64,000 nt of DNA. Origin: Mariniphaga sp. (lineage in GTDB: Bacteria; Bacteroidota; Bacteroidia; Bacteroidales; Prolixibacteraceae). The stretch's first letter is position 1; the number at the start of each line of letters is the position of its first letter. Under the pieces are notes generated by a model. The model had not been told where the DNA came from. It did no database searches and saw only the letters and a list, made by a program, of their open reading frames with translations. Both the position numbers and the translations under genes were made by a program. This document shows, piece by piece, positions 52,208-60,023 of this stretch. Where the stretch lies: positions 1-64,000 of the forward strand of contig JAGXGA010000028.1 of assembly GCA_024636975.1 (NCBI GenBank), in the 5' to 3' direction.

Positions 52208-53206
52208 ATGAACGAAACGAATCAAGATAGAACCTGGGAACTGGCAGCTTCCAAACTGCACGGTGAAGCCTCGGAATCCGAAGCCAATGAACTGAATGAA
52301 TTGGTATCTTTACCGGAAAACAAAGAAATTCAAAAAACGGTATCCGAACTTAATCCCAGAATAAAGCAGGCCACTCCGCTTCACCATGGCTCTTTAACCA
52401 GCTCATGGGACAAAGTGGCACACTACATCAAAAATAAAAAGCTCCGGTTTTACTACTCCCTGGCGAAATATGCGGCCATAGCCTTGCTGACTTTTGGGGC
52501 AGGTACAATATTAAATTACAACTGGTCTAAAAATCAAGCACCGGTGTTTGCCGAAGTACATGTGCCGCTTGGTCAAATGACTGAAATGATGTTATACGAC
52601 GGTACCCATGTCTGGCTAAATTCAGGGACAACACTTCGCTATGCAAACAATTTTGGAAACCAAACCCGCCAGGTAGAGCTGGAAGGTGAAGCATATTTTA
52701 AAGTGGAACCCGGCGACATCCCTTTTAAGGTGAAATTTAAAAACAATGAGGTGGAAGTACTGGGCACCTCCTTTGCCGCGGTAGCATACCCTGACGAAGA
52801 ATTTAGCCAGGTAACCCTGGTGGAAGGTTCCGTGCAAATAAACGACCGCAACGGCTATAAATTAAAAGACCTGGAGCCCAATCAGCAACTTCATATACCT
52901 GATGACCCAATGGAGAAAATAAAAGTTCGGGAAGTCAATACGCTCTTCTACGAAAGCTGGATAAACGGTCAAATCAAGTTTGAGGAAGAACGGCTGGCAG
53001 ATGTTGCCCGGAGGATGGAACGCTGGTACAACGTGGAAATCCGGTTTGCCTGTAAAGAAGCAAGCGAACTGCGTTTTACAGGAACTGTGCTAAAGAACAA
53101 ACCTGTCGATCAGTCCATGCAGGCCATCGGACTGCTGCTTCCAATCAAAGTGAAACATGAAAGAAATTTGGCAACAAAAGATGTAATTATCATTTCAAAA
53201 CAATAG
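52208..53206 (+). CDS. FecR-family anti-sigma factor
   Basis: A 332-residue inner-membrane protein: an N-terminal cytoplasmic region of about 80 residues that would hold the sigma factor, one membrane helix near residues 85-105 (FYYSLAKYAAIALLTFGAG), and a periplasmic FecR domain with VPLGQMTEMMLYDGTHVWLNSGTTLRY, VELEGEAYFKV, VEVLGTSFAA and VTLVEGSVQI, ending in the STN-like C-terminal domain (FEEERLADVARRMERWYNVEI). It should relay a signal from the susC-encoded STN domain to the ECF sigma factor at 48899. Confidence 0.92.
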   Translation: MNETNQDRTWELAASKLHGEASESEANELNELVSLPENKEIQKTVSELNPRIKQATPLHHGSLTSSWDKVAHYIKNKKLRFYYSLAKYAAIALLTFGAGTILNYNWSKNQAPVFAEVHVPLGQMTEMMLYDGTHVWLNSGTTLRYANNFGNQTRQVELEGEAYFKVEPGDIPFKVKFKNNEVEVLGTSFAAVAYPDEEFSQVTLVEGSVQINDRNGYKLKDLEPNQQLHIPDDPMEKIKVREVNTLFYESWINGQIKFEEERLADVARRMERWYNVEIRFACKEASELRFTGTVLKNKPVDQSMQAIGLLLPIKVKHERNLATKDVIIISKQ

Positions 53207-53238
53207 CGCCTATGAAATACTAAAACTATCGTTCTAAG

Positions 53239-53334
53239 GGGGTGAAATAAAAAGTAATATTCAAACAGTGAGTTAGCTGTTATTGCGAGTTAAATTTCAC
53301 ACCCCAAAAAAAACGGCGGATATGCGCCACATAC
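53239..53334 (+). promoter_or_regulatory. Inverted repeats in the fecR-susC gap
   Basis: GGGGTGAAAT (53239-53248) and ATTTCACACCCC (53294-53305) are near-inverted arms, followed by A8 and a second imperfect pair, AACGGCGG (53313-53320) and CCACCGTT. The 179-base gap probably holds the promoter read by the ECF sigma factor, but I cannot mark its -35 and -10 boxes. Confidence 0.35.
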
Positions 53335-53385
53335 CCACCGTTGCTAGATTAAAAACAAAGTAATAATCATTAACACTACAAATTT

Positions 53386-56300
53386 ATGAAAGATTTGGTA
53401 AAAATTGCCGGAAAGAACCGGTTATTGAAAAAAATTCTGCTAACAATGAAATTAACAACAGTCTTCCTGATGTTTTGCCTGGTTAGCGTAACCGCTTCAA
53501 CCTATTCGCAAAACACGCGTCTCGACATCAATCTAGAGAACGGAACCATGGTGGATCTGATTCAACAGATCGAAGAAAACAGCGAGTTTTTCTTTTACTA
53601 TCAGAAGGAGGAACTAAAAGAGTTGGATGAAATAAATCTGGAGGCTACAAACGCCACCATCATGGACATTCTCGATAAAGCACTGGAAAGTACGGCATTT
53701 GATTACCGGGTTTTGGACCGGTACATTGTAGTCCGGAAAAAAGGCGATTCCTTTGGAGAGGAATTGCTTTCATCAGCCCGTGATGCTGCAATTGCGCAAC
53801 AACGTGCTGTATCAGGGACAGTAGCCGATGCAGGAGGTCAGCCACTTCCGGGGGTTACTGTCATTGTAAAAGGCACTACCCAGGGAACGGTAACCAATGC
53901 CGATGGGGAATATAGGTTAAATAATATTCCTCAAGATGCAATACTGGTGTTTTCGTTTGTGGGAATGAGATCACAGGAGGTAGTTATTGGTAATCAGACT
54001 AGAGTTGATGTTAGGTTGGAAGAAGAGACGATAGGAATTGATGAGGTTGTAGCCATTGGTTATGGAACAATGAAAAGATCAAATTTGAGTGGTTCTGTTA
54101 CTTCAGTAGATGCAGAACAACTGGAAAAAAGAACAGCAACACAATCTTCTCAATTATTGCAAGGAGCAACAAGTGGTGTTACTGTTACCCAAAATTCAGG
54201 TAAACCTGGCGACGATCAGACTAATATTACAATCAGGGGGCTTGGGACTTTTAGTGGTGCAGGTAATAATCCACTGGTCTTGGTTGATGGTGTTCCCTCC
54301 TCTATAAATTCTGTATCACCTAATGATATTGAAAGTATATCCATTCTTAAAGATGCTGCATCTGCATCAATCTATGGTTCCAGAGCAGCAAACGGAGTAA
54401 TATTGATTACCACAAAACAAGGGATTCCAGGGGAGCTACAAGTTCGATACGAAGCTTATGTTGGCAAACAAGAACCTACGCAGTTACCTCAATATGTGGA
54501 TTCATGGGTATATGCCGAAATGCTTAATGAAGCAAGAAATAATGTGGGAAGAGGAGATGCCTTTACTCAAGAAGAAATTGATAAATATAAATCTGGTAAC
54601 AACCCAGATGAATTTCCAAATAAACATCATGTAAAAGATATATTTAATTCAGGAAGTGGCTTTCAAACTAAACATAACGTATCAATTAATGGAACTGAAG
54701 GAAGTACTCAATACTTGTTTTCTACAGGATTTTTAGATCAAAAAGGTATTATTGAAAAAATTGAATACGAAAGATATGACATTAGATTAAACCTGAACAG
54801 TAAATTTAGAGACAATCTTACACTAAGTGCAAAAATATCAGGTAACTTTTCAACCCGAAATGAACCCGGTATATTGTCAGAAGGTAATATTGGCGATTTA
54901 TCTACAATCATGAGATATGCTACGTCGGTTCCCGCAACTATACCCGGTAAAAAATCAGACGGCACTTACGGTACACACATGGGACACGCTGTTGGAAAGG
55001 CTGGTATTGACAGTGATTCATTTTTCAAGTCAAAAAATACCTTTTTCATGAATAACTTTTCCTTGGCATGGGATATAGTTAGTGAACTAAAACTGACAAC
55101 TCGAGTTGCTTATAATTGGTCAAATAACAGGAGTGAGAATTTTGGTGCAATATTTTCGTGGGATAATCAAACCATTGAATCTGGCCCATCGAAAATTCAG
55201 GTTAATACAAGTACCACAAGTAATTTATTGATGGATGCTTATTTAGACTATGATAAAACGTTTGGCGATCATAATCTCCACATATTAGGCGGCTATTCTC
55301 ATATAGTGGATAATTATGAATCGTTGGGAGCATACAGAGAAAATTCTCCAAGTACTAAGTTACATGTTATAAATGCTTTCGCAACTGAAAATGATTCAAA
55401 TTATGGAGGTGCATCCACTTCGAAGTTAACGTCCGTATTTGGAAGATTTAATTATCGATTTCAAGAAAAGTATCTTTTAGAAGGAAATTTACGTTATGAT
55501 GGTTCGTCACGATTTCCTGAAGAAACCCGATTTGGTTTATTCCCTTCCTTTTCAGCTGCTTGGATTATTTCTAATGAAGATTTCTTTAATATTCCTGGAA
55601 TTAACTATTTAAAAATTCGCAGTTCATATGGTGTATTAGGGAATCAACAAATAGGAAATTATCCTTATCAAAAAACATTAAATCTTAATCAATCATATCC
55701 ACTTGGTGAAGAAGAAAGACTTTTGCCGGGTATAGCATTAACTACGTTACCATTCCAGGATATAACCTGGGAATCTGTTGCTGTTTTTGATCAAGGTGTT
55801 GACATAAATCTATTTGATAACAAAATAAGCTTGAGTATAGATCATTATACGAGAAAAACTACTGACATTCTTTATAATTTAACAGTTTCAAGAGTTCTAG
55901 GGATGGGAGTATCAAATCAAAATGCCGGAGAAGTTGAAAACAAAGGATGGGATTTTGAACTGACGTATAGAAATACTATTAATCAATTCTCATATAGTAT
56001 CAGACCTAATTTTTCAATCAACCATAATAAAGTAGTTTCACTTGCCGGAGTCGAAAAAGATATAAACCAAGGTCTTTTTATTGGAGAACCTTTAGGTTCA
56101 GTATACGGATATAGAACAGATGGATTATTTATTGATCAAAATGATATTGATAATTATGCAGTTCAAAATTACGAGGCGAGCCCAGGACTTATCCGTTATG
56201 TGGATATAAGTGGACCTGATGGAGTACCCGATGGTATTATTAGTGCAGAATACGATAGAACCGTGATTGGAAACACGTTCCCAAAATATTCCTATGGAAT

Positions 56301-56778
56301 GAGTGTTCAGGCCGATTATAAAGGATTAGACTTTTTCATGCAGCTTCAGGGATTAGCCGGTTATGAAAAACGACTTGATGGATTGCGTTTTGCATTTCAC
56401 AATAATGGAAACATAGAGCAATGGCATGTTGAAAATCGTTGGACTGAGGAAGATCCAAACAGATTTGCAAAATATCCAAAACTAATCCCTCTCTCTTCTT
56501 CGCCTGAAGTGCCTTTTGGTCCGAGTTCAGAATATTGGCTTGAGGATGCAGGATTTTTAAGAATTAAAACTCTTCAATTAGGATATACTATTCCGTCAAG
56601 TATCACTGATAATACTTTTATTGACCAATTTCGTATTTATGTAAGTGGTCAAAATATTTTGACTTTTGATAATTATTATACAGGTTGGGATCCTGAAATG
56701 GGAACAGGTGGATACGCTGGTTCAAGTTATTATCCACCAACAAGACTTTGGCTTTTGGGAATAAATGTTAATTTTTAA
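53386..56778 (+). CDS. SusC-type TonB-dependent glycan importer with STN signalling domain
   Basis: A 1130-residue outer-membrane protein. Order: signal region (residues 21-42, MKLTTVFLMFCLVSVTASTYSQ; the extra 20 residues before it are typical of this subgroup), STN domain about 45-115, carboxypeptidase-regulatory-like domain about 140-215 (VSGTVADAGGQPLPGVTVIVKGT, ILVFSFVGMRSQEV), TonB-box and plug (GIDEVVAIGYGTMKRSNLSGSV; LSILKDAASASIYGSRAANGVILITTK), then the beta-barrel to the C terminus (LWLLGINVNF). The STN domain marks it as a FecR-coupled sensor. Base usage changes sharply near residue 180 (see findings). susD follows after 11 bases. Confidence 0.95.
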   Translation: MKDLVKIAGKNRLLKKILLTMKLTTVFLMFCLVSVTASTYSQNTRLDINLENGTMVDLIQQIEENSEFFFYYQKEELKELDEINLEATNATIMDILDKALESTAFDYRVLDRYIVVRKKGDSFGEELLSSARDAAIAQQRAVSGTVADAGGQPLPGVTVIVKGTTQGTVTNADGEYRLNNIPQDAILVFSFVGMRSQEVVIGNQTRVDVRLEEETIGIDEVVAIGYGTMKRSNLSGSVTSVDAEQLEKRTATQSSQLLQGATSGVTVTQNSGKPGDDQTNITIRGLGTFSGAGNNPLVLVDGVPSSINSVSPNDIESISILKDAASASIYGSRAANGVILITTKQGIPGELQVRYEAYVGKQEPTQLPQYVDSWVYAEMLNEARNNVGRGDAFTQEEIDKYKSGNNPDEFPNKHHVKDIFNSGSGFQTKHNVSINGTEGSTQYLFSTGFLDQKGIIEKIEYERYDIRLNLNSKFRDNLTLSAKISGNFSTRNEPGILSEGNIGDLSTIMRYATSVPATIPGKKSDGTYGTHMGHAVGKAGIDSDSFFKSKNTFFMNNFSLAWDIVSELKLTTRVAYNWSNNRSENFGAIFSWDNQTIESGPSKIQVNTSTTSNLLMDAYLDYDKTFGDHNLHILGGYSHIVDNYESLGAYRENSPSTKLHVINAFATENDSNYGGASTSKLTSVFGRFNYRFQEKYLLEGNLRYDGSSRFPEETRFGLFPSFSAAWIISNEDFFNIPGINYLKIRSSYGVLGNQQIGNYPYQKTLNLNQSYPLGEEERLLPGIALTTLPFQDITWESVAVFDQGVDINLFDNKISLSIDHYTRKTTDILYNLTVSRVLGMGVSNQNAGEVENKGWDFELTYRNTINQFSYSIRPNFSINHNKVVSLAGVEKDINQGLFIGEPLGSVYGYRTDGLFIDQNDIDNYAVQNYEASPGLIRYVDISGPDGVPDGIISAEYDRTVIGNTFPKYSYGMSVQADYKGLDFFMQLQGLAGYEKRLDGLRFAFHNNGNIEQWHVENRWTEEDPNRFAKYPKLIPLSSSPEVPFGPSSEYWLEDAGFLRIKTLQLGYTIPSSITDNTFIDQFRIYVSGQNILTFDNYYTGWDPEMGTGGYAGSSYYPPTRLWLLGINVNF

Positions 56779-56789
56779 AATTTAAAACA

Positions 56790-58421
56790 ATGAAAGATAA
56801 TAATTTTAAAATAAGAAAAAAAATTTCTTTGTTGCTAATCTTTGTTTTTGTTGCTTTTTCTGGTTGTGATGATATATTCTCTTTACAGGAAGAACCTAAA
56901 GATCAATTAAGTGAAGCTACTTTTTGGAATACTAAAGATGATGCAGAACGAGCAATTAGGGCATGCTACAGAGCAGAAAATTGGACTGGTTGGTGGAATA
57001 ATTTTAATGGTTGGACAATCGTAGGAATAAAATTTGAAGGTTGGACAGATATAGTTTCCAATAAAGAGTTTGGCAGTGGATTTCCTGAAGATGGAATCGT
57101 ACCAACTAATTCACAAGTACTAGATATGTGGAGTTCCAATTATAAATTTATTGCAAAAACTAATTATTTTCTTGAAAATATAGATAATATAGATATGGAT
57201 GGAAATGATAGAGCTGCATTTATTGCCGAAGCCAAATTCATAAGAGCATACAGTTATTTCTGGCTTACACAATTATATGGTGATGTACCATGGATTGAAA
57301 AAACATTAACCTTTGATGAAGCAAACAGTATCACTCAAACCTCAAAAGAAGAAGTTATAAATTTCGTTATAAATGATTTAACAGAAGCAATAGCAAATTT
57401 ACCCTTAACAAGATCAGCCGCTGAAAAAGGTAGAGCAGAGAAGGGTGCGGCCCTTGCTCTGATGGGACGATTTTTAATGGCTCAACATAAATGGTCGGAG
57501 GCTGCTCAAACCTATAAACAGCTAATAGATCTTAACAGGTATATAATTGATCCAAGATTTAAAGAACTTTTTGAGGATGAAGGAGAAAATAGTGATGAAA
57601 TAGTTTTCGCGAGACAATATATGCAGGACCAATTTGGTGAGCCTTTTACTCAACAAGCCATTAAAGCTGGTCAATTAGGAGGCTATAATCAGTTTTCATT
57701 TATGCAGAGCTTTGTGGATAAATTTTTAATGACTGATGGAAATTCAATAGAAAATTCTCCTTTATACAATCCAGAAAATCCCTTTGATAACAGGGATCCC
57801 CGCCTATATGCTACAGTACTTTTACCGAGCTATTCGATAGTAAAAGATGAATTATTTATAGGTCATCCTGATTCGACATCCCAAACAGGGCCAGGTTTAA
57901 CTGGTTATCTAATAAACAAGTTTTTTGATGAGGACTATGAAGGAAATGTTTGGGGTTATGGAGGTGATTATAATCTTATACGATATGCGGAAGTACTTTT
58001 AAGTTATTTAGAATCAAAATTGGAGGCTGGTGATAATATTACTCAAGGTTTATTAGATGAAACAATTAATAAAGTTAGAGGAAGAGAAGCGGTTCAGATG
58101 GCTCCAGTTACTGAAACAGATCCAATTAAATTACGAGAAATCATCAGAAACGAAAGAGCTGTTGAACTTGCTTGTGAAGGTGGCATCCGATATTGGGATT
58201 TAGCTAGATGGAGAATTGCACATGAGGAATTAAACAGGAATTTTTATGGTATGAAAATTACTAATGATCCTGAAAATTATAATGGAAAATATATTATAAA
58301 TGAAGAAGGCCATATTTTTATTCAGGAAAGGAAATATTATGAACATTATTATTTGTGGCCAATTCCCCAATCTGAACTTGACATTAATGATAACTTAGTA
58401 CAGAATTCCGGTTACAATTAA
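56790..58421 (+). CDS. SusD/RagB-type glycan-binding lipoprotein
   Basis: A 543-residue surface lipoprotein with lipobox FVAFSGCDD at residues 18-27 and the family's helical TPR-like fold, seen in AFIAEAKFIRAYSYFWLTQLYGDVPW, DLTEAIANLPL, GRAEKGAALALMGRFLMAQ and YNLIRYAEVLLSYLESK, ending with RNERAVELACEGGIRYWDLARW. It would form a lid over the SusC barrel and bind the glycan. It is rich in AGA/AGG arginine codons, like the barrel part of susC. Confidence 0.93.
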   Translation: MKDNNFKIRKKISLLLIFVFVAFSGCDDIFSLQEEPKDQLSEATFWNTKDDAERAIRACYRAENWTGWWNNFNGWTIVGIKFEGWTDIVSNKEFGSGFPEDGIVPTNSQVLDMWSSNYKFIAKTNYFLENIDNIDMDGNDRAAFIAEAKFIRAYSYFWLTQLYGDVPWIEKTLTFDEANSITQTSKEEVINFVINDLTEAIANLPLTRSAAEKGRAEKGAALALMGRFLMAQHKWSEAAQTYKQLIDLNRYIIDPRFKELFEDEGENSDEIVFARQYMQDQFGEPFTQQAIKAGQLGGYNQFSFMQSFVDKFLMTDGNSIENSPLYNPENPFDNRDPRLYATVLLPSYSIVKDELFIGHPDSTSQTGPGLTGYLINKFFDEDYEGNVWGYGGDYNLIRYAEVLLSYLESKLEAGDNITQGLLDETINKVRGREAVQMAPVTETDPIKLREIIRNERAVELACEGGIRYWDLARWRIAHEELNRNFYGMKITNDPENYNGKYIINEEGHIFIQERKYYEHYYLWPIPQSELDINDNLVQNSGYN

Positions 58422-58445
58422 TAATTCTAATAATTCAAATGAGAA

Positions 58446-58483
58446 ATTTCACTGTGGAGGACAATAGTCCTTTACAGTGAAAT
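58446..58483 (+). terminator. Strong hairpin between susD and the fucosidase gene
   Basis: ATTTCACTGT (58446-58455) pairs perfectly with ACAGTGAAAT (58474-58483). The stem continues inward through GGAGGAC and GTCCTTT, with two G-U pairs, to a four-base loop AATA (58463-58466), so the stem is 17 bp. No T-run follows, which suggests partial termination or protection of the susCD message. Confidence 0.7.
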
Positions 58484-58519
58484 ATTTCCAGCTATTTTCA
58501 TAAATTTAAAATTTAAATA

Positions 58520-60007
58520 ATGAAAAAGAGAGCTTTGGTAATTCATCTTCTCCTGATATTAAGTTTTTCTCTATTAGCACAGCAACGCAATTACAAACCA
58601 GTAAATCAACCAGACGCAGATGGCAGGATTATTAGAGGACGGGATGGTACACACCATTGGCAACCTTATATGAAAAATGCCAATTTAAGTAACTACCATC
58701 ATGCACCCCAGGAAGCTATAGAACAGTTTCAGGATATGAAATATGGAATAAGAATCCATTGGGGTATCTATTCCATTGTACATGGCAGAGAATCTTGGAT
58801 AATCAATAGTGATCATGCAGATAAATCAGCCTTTCAGGGATTTTATCATGATTTATATAAAGGATGGTATCCGAAGGATTATGATTCAGACAAATGGACC
58901 GACATGATGGTTAAAAATGGTTTTAAATTTTTTGTTTTTACAACAAAACATCATGATGGATTTTCAATGTATGATACCAAAATACCCATAAAAAATAAAT
59001 TTAAGTTTTTTGGTGAAGATGCTGGATCTATAGAACCGGCAAATATGTATTATAGCATAATGGAAACACCTTTCAATAGAGACATTACTGAAGAGCTGAT
59101 CAATTCTGCACGGGCAAAGGGATTGAAAATCGGGTTGTATTTTTCGCATCCTGATTGGTTTGACACAGATTTTCGGTTTGACGAGTGGAATCCTCACCGG
59201 GATACTACTTTCACGCCTGAAAATAATCCGCAAGCCTGGGAACGTTTTACTCAAAGACATCAGGGTCAAATTAGAGAATTACTTACCAATTATGGAAAAG
59301 TTGATATGTTGTCATTTGACATGTGGTTCCCTAAATTTGCCTGGGGTCATATGCAGGAAACTGCCAGAATGGCAAGGGAGTTGCAGCCGCATTGTATGCT
59401 AAGATGGAGGGGTATAGGAAATTATGGTGATTATCATACTCCTGAAAATTATGTTCCAGGAGATGAAAGTCAGGGGACCATGGCCTGGCAGGTTATCCAT
59501 ACTCTTAGTACAAGAAAAATTTTCTCCTATGAACCCGATGCCCGGTATATCCGTGGCGGGGATTGGGTTGTATCGAAACTAATAGATATTATATCTAAAG
59601 GTGGGAACTTGATGGTTGGAGTTGGTCCCAATCTCGAAGGCAACTGGCACCCAAAAGTACTCGAAACTTTGGATTATGCTGGTCAATGGCTGGAAGTAAA
59701 TGGAGAAGCCATTTATGAAACAAGACCATGCAAAATTACACGTGAAGGGCAGATATTCTATACAAGAAATAAAGACAATACAATTACTTATGCGATTATT
59801 GACGGGTGGCCAGGTGAATCATTGTTTGTGGAACATTTGATACCGAAGCGAAGGTCTGATATTTTTTTATTAGGATACGATATACCTTTATCATGGGAAA
59901 AGAAAGGAAATGGAATAGATATTAAACTTCCAACAGAATTGCAAATCGAAGAAAACAGACCATGCAAACAGGCCTTTGCTTTTAAAATAATGGGAAGTCA
60001 ACTTTAA
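58520..60007 (+). CDS. Glycoside hydrolase family 29 alpha-L-fucosidase
   Basis: A 495-residue secreted enzyme with signal peptide MKKRALVIHLLLILSFSLLAQ. The TIM-barrel features of GH29 are seen in YGIRIHWGIYSIVHGRESW (first strand, HWG), FFVFTTKHHDGFSMYDT (KHHDGF), GLKIGLYFSHPDWF (GxYxSxxDW) and YGKVDMLSFDMWFP, in which D267 is the likely nucleophile. A beta-sandwich follows from about residue 400. It is expected to remove alpha-L-fucose from glycans outside or in the periplasm. The acid/base residue is not evident, as is common in this family. Confidence 0.88.
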   Translation: MKKRALVIHLLLILSFSLLAQQRNYKPVNQPDADGRIIRGRDGTHHWQPYMKNANLSNYHHAPQEAIEQFQDMKYGIRIHWGIYSIVHGRESWIINSDHADKSAFQGFYHDLYKGWYPKDYDSDKWTDMMVKNGFKFFVFTTKHHDGFSMYDTKIPIKNKFKFFGEDAGSIEPANMYYSIMETPFNRDITEELINSARAKGLKIGLYFSHPDWFDTDFRFDEWNPHRDTTFTPENNPQAWERFTQRHQGQIRELLTNYGKVDMLSFDMWFPKFAWGHMQETARMARELQPHCMLRWRGIGNYGDYHTPENYVPGDESQGTMAWQVIHTLSTRKIFSYEPDARYIRGGDWVVSKLIDIISKGGNLMVGVGPNLEGNWHPKVLETLDYAGQWLEVNGEAIYETRPCKITREGQIFYTRNKDNTITYAIIDGWPGESLFVEHLIPKRRSDIFLLGYDIPLSWEKKGNGIDIKLPTELQIEENRPCKQAFAFKIMGSQL

Positions 60008-60023
60008 GAAGTTTATAAAAAAT

